Positions 1 through 5,434 of a DNA stretch of 6,181 nt are shown here, piece by piece. The DNA comes from Novosphingobium sp. Its GTDB lineage: Bacteria > Pseudomonadota > Alphaproteobacteria > Sphingomonadales > Sphingomonadaceae. The position numbers were made by a program, and so were the translations under genes. The stretch covers positions 1 to 6,181 of the forward strand of contig VFKS01000387.1 of NCBI GenBank assembly GCA_009885425.1. The letters run 5' to 3'. The notes beneath the pieces were generated by a model, which searched no databases, was not told the DNA's origin, and was given only the letters and a program-made list of their open reading frames with translations. How positions within the stretch are numbered: the first letter of the stretch is position 1; each line of letters starts with the position of its first letter.

Positions 1-327
<327 letters not shown>

Positions 328-368
328 GTGTCCCAATCAGACCAGCACGGACCGAAGTCCGCTAACTG

Positions 369-453
369 ACTTAATTGAATTTAAGGAGCCATTACTCTGC
401 ACTTAATTCAAACGTATGGTTACGTAAGGACATGTACAGGTAACGACTTAATT
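369..453 (-). repeat. Three copies of ACTTAATT in the rrn leader
   Basis: The octamer ACTTAATT (AATTAAGT in the transcript) occurs at 369-376, 401-408 and 446-453, all in one orientation, with 32- and 45-base offsets. The rest of the window is GC-rich, so three copies of an A/T-only core within 85 bases stand out. The copy at 446-453 overlaps the palindrome TTAATTAA (448-455). The role is unknown. The local A/T-richness of pre-16S leaders may explain it. Confidence 0.5.
375..411 (-). other. Bulged stem near the 16S 5' end in the leader
   Basis: TTGAATTTAAG at 375-385 and CTTAATTCAA at 402-411 are inverted copies with one extra base in the first arm, giving a ten-pair A/T-rich stem with a 16-base loop. 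It lies about 50 bases upstream of the mature 16S end in the transcript. It may help place processing nucleases, but this is inferred from position only. Confidence 0.4.
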
Positions 454-510
454 AACCGGTATCCGCAGCCTTAAAGCCCGCGGACCGGGCGCCGTCGCCC
501 ACATGTCCCT
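426..510 (-). other. Long-range stem in the rrn leader downstream of boxA
   Basis: AAGGACATGT at 426-435 pairs with ACATGTCCCT at 501-510: ten consecutive pairs in the minus-strand RNA, one being G-U. The enclosed 65 bases hold two overlapping GC-rich hairpins, 487-500 (GGGCG/CGCCC) and 456-488 (CCGGT/ACCGG with CCGC/GCGG). Such a structure soon after boxA could be an RNase cleavage target or a fold that delays 16S pairing. A shorter competing stem (419-423 with 440-444) is also possible. Confidence 0.4.
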
Positions 511-525
511 TCATCTAAAACCAAC

Positions 526-539
526 AATGTCAAAGAGCC
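526..539 (-). promoter_or_regulatory. boxA antitermination element of the rrn leader
   Basis: The minus strand reads GGCTCTTTGACATT, very close to the E. coli rrn boxA (TGCTCTTTAACAA). It sits in the leader, about 200 bases before the mature 16S end. In known systems boxA RNA binds NusB and NusE (S10) and lets RNA polymerase transcribe the untranslated operon without Rho termination, and it also assists rRNA folding. Function here is inferred from sequence match and position. Confidence 0.85.
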
Positions 540-548
540 GCAAACCAA

Positions 549-562
549 GTCACCGAAGCGAC
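549..562 (-). promoter_or_regulatory. UUCG-capped hairpin just before boxA (boxB-like)
   Basis: The minus-strand RNA GUCGC-UUCG-GUGAC forms five pairs, one of them G-U, closed by the very stable C(UUCG)G tetraloop. It ends nine bases upstream of boxA. In E. coli rrn leaders a boxB stem-loop also comes before boxA, so the position fits. The equivalence to boxB is inferred from place and shape, not from sequence. Confidence 0.55.
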
Positions 563-570
563 AGATTAGG

Positions 571-618
571 CGGACAACCATCGTACCCCGCTGTTTAGGT
601 CGGGGGACTTGTTGTCCG
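571..618 (-). other. Two-tier hairpin in the rrn leader
   Basis: A perfect 8-base inverted repeat (CGGACAAC at 571-578 and GTTGTCCG at 611-618) encloses a second perfect 5-base one (CCCCG at 586-590 and CGGGG at 601-605) with a 10-base loop. The two tiers are separated by internal loops of 7 and 5 bases. No T-run follows on the minus strand, so it is not an intrinsic terminator. It lies between the start of the transcript and boxA. The role is unknown. It could insulate the 5' end of the pre-rRNA or be a processing site. Confidence 0.5.
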
Positions 619-678
619 TCTATGTTGGCGACCGGGGCGGTAGACCGTTTGAAGCGGCGTTCCCGTCCGGTGAACGGG

Positions 679-730
679 CCTCTAAAGCGGACCCTTGATT
701 CGGTCAACGCCTTTTTGCAGTTTTATTTCA
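679..730 (-). promoter_or_regulatory. rrn operon promoter with UP-like A-tracts
   Basis: The minus strand shows a -35 box TTGACC at 702-707. The -10 region lies within 679-686 and can be read as TTTAGA with a 15-base spacer, TTAGAG with 16, or TAGAGG with 17. Upstream at 711-728 are two A-rich blocks (GCAAAAAG and AAATAAAA), placed where an UP element would contact the polymerase alpha subunits. The sequence after the -10 box (GGCCCG) is GC-rich, as in discriminators of stringently controlled rRNA promoters. Transcription would start near 672. The box assignment is by eye. The -10 hexamer is the uncertain part. Confidence 0.75.
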
Positions 731-875
731 ATCGGCGCGGAACCTGCAAGAATCGTAGGGTTTCACAGGGCTTTTGGTCCTTCAGCACGACGTTTCATTG
801 CCGATGCTGGTTTGTTTTTGCCCAATTGGCTCCGCGTAAGGCGATGATTAACGCCCTTTAGCTATACCGCCCGCC
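731..875. other. Divergent intergenic region between rrn promoter and glycan genes
   Basis: No gene is seen here. The stretch separates the minus-strand rrn promoter from the plus-strand glycosyltransferase gene. It holds a T-rich patch at 811-819, a CAATTG palindrome at 823-828, and an imperfect inverted repeat at 837-860 (TAAGGCG, 8-base gap, CGCCCTTTA) next to the probable start of the plus-strand transcript. I see no terminator for either direction. Confidence 0.5.
837..875 (+). promoter_or_regulatory. Possible promoter for the glycan cassette, leaderless transcript
   Basis: TATACC at 863-868 resembles a -10 box, and a start six to seven bases after it would fall at about 875-876, exactly at the first ATG. 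No Shine-Dalgarno sequence is visible before that ATG (GCTATACCGCCCGCC), so a leaderless mRNA would explain both facts. No good -35 box is found at the expected distance (GGCGAT at 840-845 is poor). An imperfect inverted repeat at 837-860 overlaps this region and could bind a regulator. Confidence 0.3.
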
Positions 876-1916
876 ATGCCTGAGGTCGCACTCTCCCCTG
901 CTTTTCCGCCCGAACCGCCGCGCGTTGCGGTGATCGTGCCCGCCTTTGGTGTGGCGCACCTCTTGGGCGAGGCGCTTGATTCGCTTTTGGACCAGACTTT
1001 CACCGCTTGGGAATGCCTGGTGATCGACGATGGTGCACCCGACGATGTAGCTGGGGCAGTCGCTCCGTACCTGTCGGACTCGCGCATTCGCTACCTCGCC
1101 ACGGCCAATCAGGGCGTGTCCGGCGCGCGCAACACCGCGATCGCGGCGACCTGCGCCCCATTGATCGCCCTGCTCGATGGCGATGACCGGTTTCGGCCGG
1201 ACTATCTGGCACAGACAGTTTCGGCGTTGGAGGATGATCCCGAGCTGCGGCTGGTGACGGTCAACGCCATGCTGTTTGGCGCCGTCCCGCAAGAGCGGCT
1301 TTGCTTCACCGGCAAACAGGGGAGTGGCGATGGCCAACACGGCACACTCGCCGATTTGCTCGACCGCAGCTTTGGCGTCTATATCGGCTCGACATTCCGC
1401 CGGGCTGACTTTGATCGGATCGGCGGCTTCGATACCGCTATGGCCCAGTCCGAGGATTTCGATCTGTGGGTCCGGCTGATGGAGCTGGGCGGACGGGCCG
1501 GTTATATCGACAGTGTGCTTGGCGAATACCGGGTACGTCCCAATTCGGCATCGGCCCATGCCGCGCGGATGCTGCTGGGCAATATTCGGGTTTACGAAAA
1601 GGCCCGCTCCGCCCTGCCCGCCGATGCGCCCGAGCAGGAACTGCTGACCCGGCTGCTGCGGCAGAGCCAGCAGGCGCTTGATTTCGAATATGCCGTCGAC
1701 CGGGTGGTTGAGGGCGATATCCAGCGCGGACTGGCCGAACTGCGGCGGGTCAAGGCACTGGTCAGTGGTCCAGTGTGGACGTTCTCGTTTGCGCTATGGC
1801 GGGTCTTTCCCCGCCTGGCCGGGCCCATGCTGGCCTGGCGCCGCCGCGCCCACAGCCGCGGCGCAGGATCGGCGGACATGAGCGTAATCGCCTCGTTCAG
1901 CGCGCTGTGGGCCTGA
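876..1916 (+). CDS. Family 2 glycosyltransferase (first of two)
   Basis: A 346-residue GT-A fold transferase that probably moves a sugar from a nucleotide-sugar donor to a lipid-linked glycan or other surface acceptor at the cytoplasmic face of the inner membrane. The nucleotide-binding strand VAVIVPAF is at 17-24, the acidic pair DD at 51-52, NQGVSGARNTAI at 78-89, the metal-binding DxD-type motif DGDD at 101-104, and the catalytic-base region SEDFDLWVRL at 192-201 with Glu193-Asp194. LGEYRVRPNS at 215-224 is typical of bacterial GT2 enzymes. The C-terminal ~50 residues hold an aromatic and hydrophobic segment followed by an arginine-rich one (about 299-328), which could associate with the membrane. 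The start is the first ATG after an in-frame stop at 849-851, with no clear ribosome binding site. It leads a three-gene cassette. Donor and acceptor cannot be told. Confidence 0.93.
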   Translation: MPEVALSPAFPPEPPRVAVIVPAFGVAHLLGEALDSLLDQTFTAWECLVIDDGAPDDVAGAVAPYLSDSRIRYLATANQGVSGARNTAIAATCAPLIALLDGDDRFRPDYLAQTVSALEDDPELRLVTVNAMLFGAVPQERLCFTGKQGSGDGQHGTLADLLDRSFGVYIGSTFRRADFDRIGGFDTAMAQSEDFDLWVRLMELGGRAGYIDSVLGEYRVRPNSASAHAARMLLGNIRVYEKARSALPADAPEQELLTRLLRQSQQALDFEYAVDRVVEGDIQRGLAELRRVKALVSGPVWTFSFALWRVFPRLAGPMLAWRRRAHSRGAGSADMSVIASFSALWA

Positions 1917-1921
1917 CGGCG

Positions 1922-2920
1922 ATGCCTGTGCCCGCCCTTTCTGTGGTGATGAGCGTCTGGAATGACGAGGCCTTTGTCGGTCAGGCGATCGATTCGATCC
2001 TGGCGCAGAGCTTCACTGACTTCGAGTTTCTGATGGTCGATGACCATTCGGCCGATGGCTCTGCCACGGTGATGGCTCAGCGCGCCGCCAGCGATCCCCG
2101 GATCCGGATTTTGCCTACGGGAGAGAAAGGCCGGGTGGCCGCACTCAACCGCTTGCTCCATGAAGCCCGAGCTCCGATTGTGGCGCTGATGGACAGCGAC
2201 GATATCAGCGCACCTCAGCGGTTCGAGCGTCAGCTGGCCTTTCTGGCTGCCCATCCCGATCATGGCGCGGTCAGCTGTGACTGTGACAAGATGGACCAGG
2301 CCGGGGCCCGGCTCGAGCGTCCGCCGATCGTCCGGCCCACCAGCCACGCCGGGCTGGTCGTGAATTTTGAGAGCGGCCCGCTGCTCAATCACAATGCCGT
2401 GATGATGCGCCAGGCAGCGCTCGAACAGATCGGCGGCTATCGGGCCGCGTTCCGCCATGCCGAAGACTATGATCTGTGGCTGCGGCTGTCCGAAGTGGCC
2501 AAGCTGGCCAATCTGCCCGAGAGCTTGGTGACCTACCGGATCCACGCGCGGCAGGTCAGCACCGCCAATCTGGTCGAGCAGACCCGCAATGCTGCGCTGG
2601 CCTGGCTGGCTTATTGCGCGCGGCGCGAGGGCCGCGCAGATCCGAGCGCCGATTTGATGGCCCTTCCTGATCTGGACGGGATCAACGCTGTATTCGGCCA
2701 CGGCAGCGCAGCCTATGTTCGGCGCCGGATCGTGGAGCGCATCCTTTATGCCCCCGAAGCTCTGGCCGGCGATGGCTGGGCCGCGCTGATCGGACATATT
2801 GATGAAGCCGGCCCCGCGCCGCACCTGTGGCGCGCGGCGGCCCGGCTGGCGGTTGGCGGAAAACCGCTCCATGCCGCCCGCACGGCGCTGGCGCTGGCCA
2901 AGGCGGGGGTCGCGGCATGA
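1922..2920 (+). CDS. Family 2 glycosyltransferase (second of two)
   Basis: A 332-residue GT-A transferase. The fold starts at once with LSVVMSVWNDEAFVGQAIDS (6-25), then VDD at 39-41, the DxD-type motif DSDD at 91-94, LNHNAVMMR at 155-163, and the catalytic region HAEDYDLWLRL at 179-189 with Glu181-Asp182. TYRIHARQVST at 204-214 is the usual end of this domain. Residues from about 220 are a mostly helical, alanine-rich tail with no recognised domain. I chose the ATG at 1922 because it lies five bases after the previous stop and puts the first beta strand at the usual place. An earlier in-frame ATG at 1775 would add 49 residues inside the previous gene and is unlikely. No strong ribosome binding site is seen, so translational coupling is likely. 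It is related to its neighbour (EALDSLLDQTFT versus QAIDSILAQSFT), so it may be an old duplicate with a different sugar specificity. Confidence 0.93.
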   Translation: MPVPALSVVMSVWNDEAFVGQAIDSILAQSFTDFEFLMVDDHSADGSATVMAQRAASDPRIRILPTGEKGRVAALNRLLHEARAPIVALMDSDDISAPQRFERQLAFLAAHPDHGAVSCDCDKMDQAGARLERPPIVRPTSHAGLVVNFESGPLLNHNAVMMRQAALEQIGGYRAAFRHAEDYDLWLRLSEVAKLANLPESLVTYRIHARQVSTANLVEQTRNAALAWLAYCARREGRADPSADLMALPDLDGINAVFGHGSAAYVRRRIVERILYAPEALAGDGWAALIGHIDEAGPAPHLWRAAARLAVGGKPLHAARTALALAKAGVAA

Positions 2921-4398
2921 CGACCATGTCGGTCCGCACCGCCGCGATCTGGGCGATCGCTTCGCAATATACCTCGTTCGCGATCCAGTTCGTGACCAGC
3001 GTGGTGCTGGCCCGCTGGTACATCGATCCGGCCGATCTGGGTCTGTTCTCGATCGCCTTTGCCGCGATCACGCTGGTGGCTTTTCTGCAAGACTTCGGCG
3101 TCGCCCGCTATATCTCCGGCGAGCGGGATTTGACGGAAGCGAAGATCCAGACGGCTTTCACCCTCTCTATAGTCGTAGCCTGGGTCGTAGCCCTCGCCGC
3201 GATACTGCTGGCCTGGCCGGTTTCGTGGTTTTACAACGATCCGCGGCTGCTGCCCTTGGCGCTGGTGATTGCCAGCTCCTACCTGCTGGTGCCCCTGGCG
3301 ATTGTCCCGCAGGCGTTGTGCCAGCGACGGATGGATTTCAAATCGAACACCATGATCGAAGTTGGCGCGGCCGCGGCCAATGCCGCCGTGGCGTTGACGC
3401 TGGCGGTGCGGGGACATGGTGCCATGGCTCTGGCGTGGGGCGCCTTTGCCCAGCAAGCGGCGCGGGTGATGGTCAGCCAGTGGCGGGCCGGAGGAATGCT
3501 GCCCTGGCCGTGGCGCCTGAAGGAAACTGCGCCGATCGTCGCGCTAGGCGGAACCAATACTGTGCAAGCGATCTGCGCGTCGATCACTTCGCGCGCGCCG
3601 GAACTGTTGGTCGGGCGGATCCTCAACGAAGTCGCGGTCGGCCTGTTTGCCCGCGCATCGGGGCTGGCGCTGCAATTGCGGCTGCTGGTATCGGGCGCGG
3701 TAACCGGCGTCTTTTATCCCGCCTTCCGCAAGGTCCGCGATGAAGGTCAGCCGCTTGGCCCGCCTTATCTAAGGGTGGTTGCAGCCTATACCGGGATCAC
3801 CTGGCCGGCGATGGCCGGGATCGCGGTGCTGGCCGCGCCGCTGGTCGATCTGCTCTACGGCCCGCGCTGGGCCGAGGCAGCGCCGCTGCTGATCTGGGTG
3901 GCGCTTTCGCAGCTGTGCTATGTTGCGGTGCCGCTCAATGGGGACTTGCCGATCCTGGTCGGACGAATGCCGCAGCTGATCCGCTACAATATCTATGAAA
4001 CGATCGCTTCGGTCCTGCTCCTGGCGCTGGCCGCCCCGTTCGGGCTGGTCTGGATAGCCGCGTCGCGCGTTGCCCACGGGCTTTATTGGATCGCGGTCTA
4101 TGCTCCCTTCATGCGCGAGATTGTCGATGTCAGCTGGCCTGCCTTGCTGAAGGTCTGGGGCAAGAGCCTGGCCGGAACAATCGCCGCGATCGCGCCGGTG
4201 CTGGCCAGCTATGTCTGGTGGGCGGGTCCGGCACAGGCCGGCCTGGGGCAGATCGGGCTGGGCGTGGCTGCAGGCGCCGTGTGCTGGCTTGCCACTTTGG
4301 CCCTGATCCGACACTCGCTGTTTGGCGAGATCACAGCATTACTGGGCGATGCCCGCGGCGTTCTGACGGCTCGACGGATGGCCAAGCAAAGCCGATAG
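2917..4398 (+). CDS. Polysaccharide flippase of the Wzx/WzxC type (MOP superfamily)
   Basis: A 493-residue integral membrane protein that probably flips a lipid-linked oligosaccharide, or exports a polysaccharide, across the inner membrane. Many hydrophobic helices run the full length, for example at about 42-58, 80-100, 111-130, 149-164, 252-266, 294-312, 322-338, 361-382, 415-434 and 445-463. Family-type motifs are DPADLGLFSIAFA (37-49), the short loop PQALCQRRMDFKS (131-143), and LLYGPRWAEAAPLL (312-325), which resembles the LFG-W-A/P segment of WzxC-like exporters. The length is normal. The start ATG overlaps the previous stop (ATGA at 2917-2920), with AAGGCGGGGG at 2900-2909 as a weak ribosome binding site. 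A second ATG at 2926 is possible. Coupling to the two transferases suggests it carries their product. No polymerase or ligase gene follows. Confidence 0.9.
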   Translation: MTTMSVRTAAIWAIASQYTSFAIQFVTSVVLARWYIDPADLGLFSIAFAAITLVAFLQDFGVARYISGERDLTEAKIQTAFTLSIVVAWVVALAAILLAWPVSWFYNDPRLLPLALVIASSYLLVPLAIVPQALCQRRMDFKSNTMIEVGAAAANAAVALTLAVRGHGAMALAWGAFAQQAARVMVSQWRAGGMLPWPWRLKETAPIVALGGTNTVQAICASITSRAPELLVGRILNEVAVGLFARASGLALQLRLLVSGAVTGVFYPAFRKVRDEGQPLGPPYLRVVAAYTGITWPAMAGIAVLAAPLVDLLYGPRWAEAAPLLIWVALSQLCYVAVPLNGDLPILVGRMPQLIRYNIYETIASVLLLALAAPFGLVWIAASRVAHGLYWIAVYAPFMREIVDVSWPALLKVWGKSLAGTIAAIAPVLASYVWWAGPAQAGLGQIGLGVAAGAVCWLATLALIRHSLFGEITALLGDARGVLTARRMAKQSR

Positions 4399-4414
4399 GC
4401 GCCTTTGCGCTTTT
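4397..4414 (+). terminator. Weak intrinsic terminator candidate after the flippase gene
   Basis: AGGCGC, loop CTTT, then GCGCTT gives a six-pair stem (one G-U) whose 3' end runs into a short T-run (TTTT at 4411-4414). It starts inside the flippase stop codon. The stem is short and the T-run is partly used in pairing, so termination would be partial at best. Confidence 0.3.
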
Positions 4415-4430
4415 CGCCCTGGAGTAGTAG

Positions 4431-4446
4431 TCTCTCGAGCGAGAGA
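4431..4446 (+). promoter_or_regulatory. Palindrome/hairpin overlapping the protease ribosome binding site
   Basis: TCTCTCG-AG-CGAGAGA is a perfect 16-base interrupted palindrome. As RNA it forms a stem of six pairs with a GAGC loop. Its 3' arm supplies the first part of the purine-rich ribosome binding site GAGAGAGGA (4441-4449) of the aspartyl protease gene, so the hairpin could mask that site. As DNA it could be an operator. No ligand or regulator is evident. Confidence 0.5.
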
Positions 4447-4449
4447 GGA
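4441..4449 (+). promoter_or_regulatory. Ribosome binding site of the aspartyl protease gene
   Basis: GAGAGAGGA ends eight bases before the ATG at 4458. It is the clearest Shine-Dalgarno sequence in the window and fixes that start. It partly overlaps the hairpin at 4431-4446. Confidence 0.75.
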
Positions 4450-4457
4450 TCCCAGCC

Positions 4458-5402
4458 ATGCCGATCAACCCGATGCTCGTTCCGTTCGTTTCGCTGATGG
4501 TGGCGATGCCGCTGCTGACCGGACAAGACGGCACCCAGCAAGCCAGCCAGGTCGATGTGATCGAAATCGGGATTGACCGCGAATCCCGGATGACGGTTCC
4601 GGTGCAAATCGGCAAGCACGGCCCGTTCGAATTCATGATCGATACCGGCGCGCAGAACACGGTGCTTTCAACCGGCCTCGCCACCACCTTGGCGCTGCCA
4701 ATCACCGGCCGCGCGAAACTTATCGGGATCGCGGGGACCGAAATGGTTGATACGGTCGAGCTGGATCAGATCGATCTGGGCAAACGCTCCTATTACGGCC
4801 TGCTGGTTCCGCTGCTTAAGGCCAGCGACATCGGGGCGGACGGGATCATCGGGCTCGACAGTCTGCAAGGTCAGCGGGTCGTGGTTGATTTCCGCAAAGG
4901 TCTGATCGCGGTGTCTGACGCCAGGTCGCTTGGCGGCAATCGCGGGTATGAAATCGTCGTCACTGCGCGGCGCAAATCGGGCCAGCTGATCATGGCCGAC
5001 GCGCGGATCGACGGGGTCAAAGTCGAAGTGGTGATCGATACAGGTTCGGAAACCTCGATCGGCAACATGGCGCTGCAGAACAAGCTGGCCCGGCGCGGAC
5101 GGCAGGAACAGACCGTGCTGCGTTCGGTCACTGGACAGACCATCACCGCCGACATGGGTTATGCCCGGGTCCTGCAGATCGATGACGTGAACTTCGGCAA
5201 TGTCCTGATTGCGTTTGCCGATTCACCGGCCTTTGCCGCGCTGGGGCTGGACCGCAAACCGGCGCTGCTGCTGGGGATGCGCGATCTGCGCCAGCTTGAT
5301 CGGATCGCGATCGATTTCAGCACTCGCCGGATTTATTTCGACGTGCCCGAAAAAGCCTTTGGACGGCACAATGACAATCTCGGTTCGCGGCTGGATCCCT
5401 AG
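4458..5402 (+). CDS. Two-domain retropepsin-like aspartyl protease
   Basis: A 314-residue protein built of two aspartyl protease halves in one chain. The first half (about 43-153) has the active-site loop FMIDTGAQNTVLS (59-71, DTG at 62-64) and the closing hydrophobic-Gly motif DGIIGLDSL (128-136). The second half (about 166-295) has VVIDTGSETSIGN (191-203, DTG at 194-196) and ALLLGMRDL (269-277). Each half has both elements expected of a retropepsin-like unit, so the two aspartates could form one active site within the monomer, as in pepsin, whereas viral retropepsins dimerise. The N-terminus has a hydrophobic stretch (about 6-21) ending at LLTGQDG. It lacks the usual basic residues, so it is a weak export signal or a membrane anchor, and a periplasmic location is inferred. 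It follows the flippase by 59 bases but has its own strong ribosome binding site. The substrate is unknown. Confidence 0.88.
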   Translation: MPINPMLVPFVSLMVAMPLLTGQDGTQQASQVDVIEIGIDRESRMTVPVQIGKHGPFEFMIDTGAQNTVLSTGLATTLALPITGRAKLIGIAGTEMVDTVELDQIDLGKRSYYGLLVPLLKASDIGADGIIGLDSLQGQRVVVDFRKGLIAVSDARSLGGNRGYEIVVTARRKSGQLIMADARIDGVKVEVVIDTGSETSIGNMALQNKLARRGRQEQTVLRSVTGQTITADMGYARVLQIDDVNFGNVLIAFADSPAFAALGLDRKPALLLGMRDLRQLDRIAIDFSTRRIYFDVPEKAFGRHNDNLGSRLDP

Positions 5403-5434
5403 TCCTCCCTTCCCTTTCTGCGGCGGCGTCCTAA

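Larger units (their letters stand above)
328..672 (-). other. Structured 5' leader of the rRNA operon transcript
   Basis: This non-coding stretch lies between the rrn promoter and the mature 16S end, so it is transcribed as the pre-rRNA leader and then removed. Reading along the minus strand it holds: a small hairpin near the probable start (658-662 with 672-676); a longer hairpin at 571-618; a C(UUCG)G hairpin at 549-562; boxA at 526-539; a GC-rich hairpin at 487-500; an overlapping GC-rich pairing (456-466 with 480-488); a 10-pair long-range stem (426-435 with 501-510); a bulged stem (375-385 with 402-411); and a GGAC-UUCG-GUCC hairpin at 349-360. All pairings were found by eye, several are mutually exclusive, and none has been folded energetically. 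The stem that normally joins the two flanks of 16S for RNase III cannot be tested because the 3' flank is outside the window. Open frames in this stretch have no family resemblance and are not called. Confidence 0.8.

Noticed and set aside
837..860. The imperfect inverted repeat as a terminator
   Set aside because: The stem is interrupted and only TTTA follows on the plus strand. On the minus strand no T-run follows at all.
471..861. Short open frames on both strands in the rrn leader and promoter region
   Set aside because: They overlap boxA, hairpins and promoter boxes, and their translations look random, so they are not genes.
858..1559. A 233-codon minus-strand open frame opposite the first transferase
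   Set aside because: Same mirror effect. It overlaps a gene with intact catalytic motifs and has no family features.
1775..1921. An upstream extension of the second transferase
   Set aside because: The extra 49 residues overlap the first transferase gene and precede the first strand of the fold. The ATG at 1922 fits the family better.
1592..2872. A 426-codon open frame on the minus strand opposite the second transferase
   Set aside because: It is antisense to a clear GT2 gene, has no recognisable domain, and is rich in Arg, Gly, His and Pro, as expected from the mirror of GC-rich codons.
2746..3456. A 236-codon minus-strand open frame across the second transferase and flippase junction
   Set aside because: It spans the junction of two well-supported genes, with His/Arg/Gln-rich low-complexity content and no motif.
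4405..4433. TTGCGC with TAGTCT as a promoter for the protease gene
   Set aside because: Spacing is 17 but each box matches only about half of the consensus, too weak in a GC-rich genome to call.
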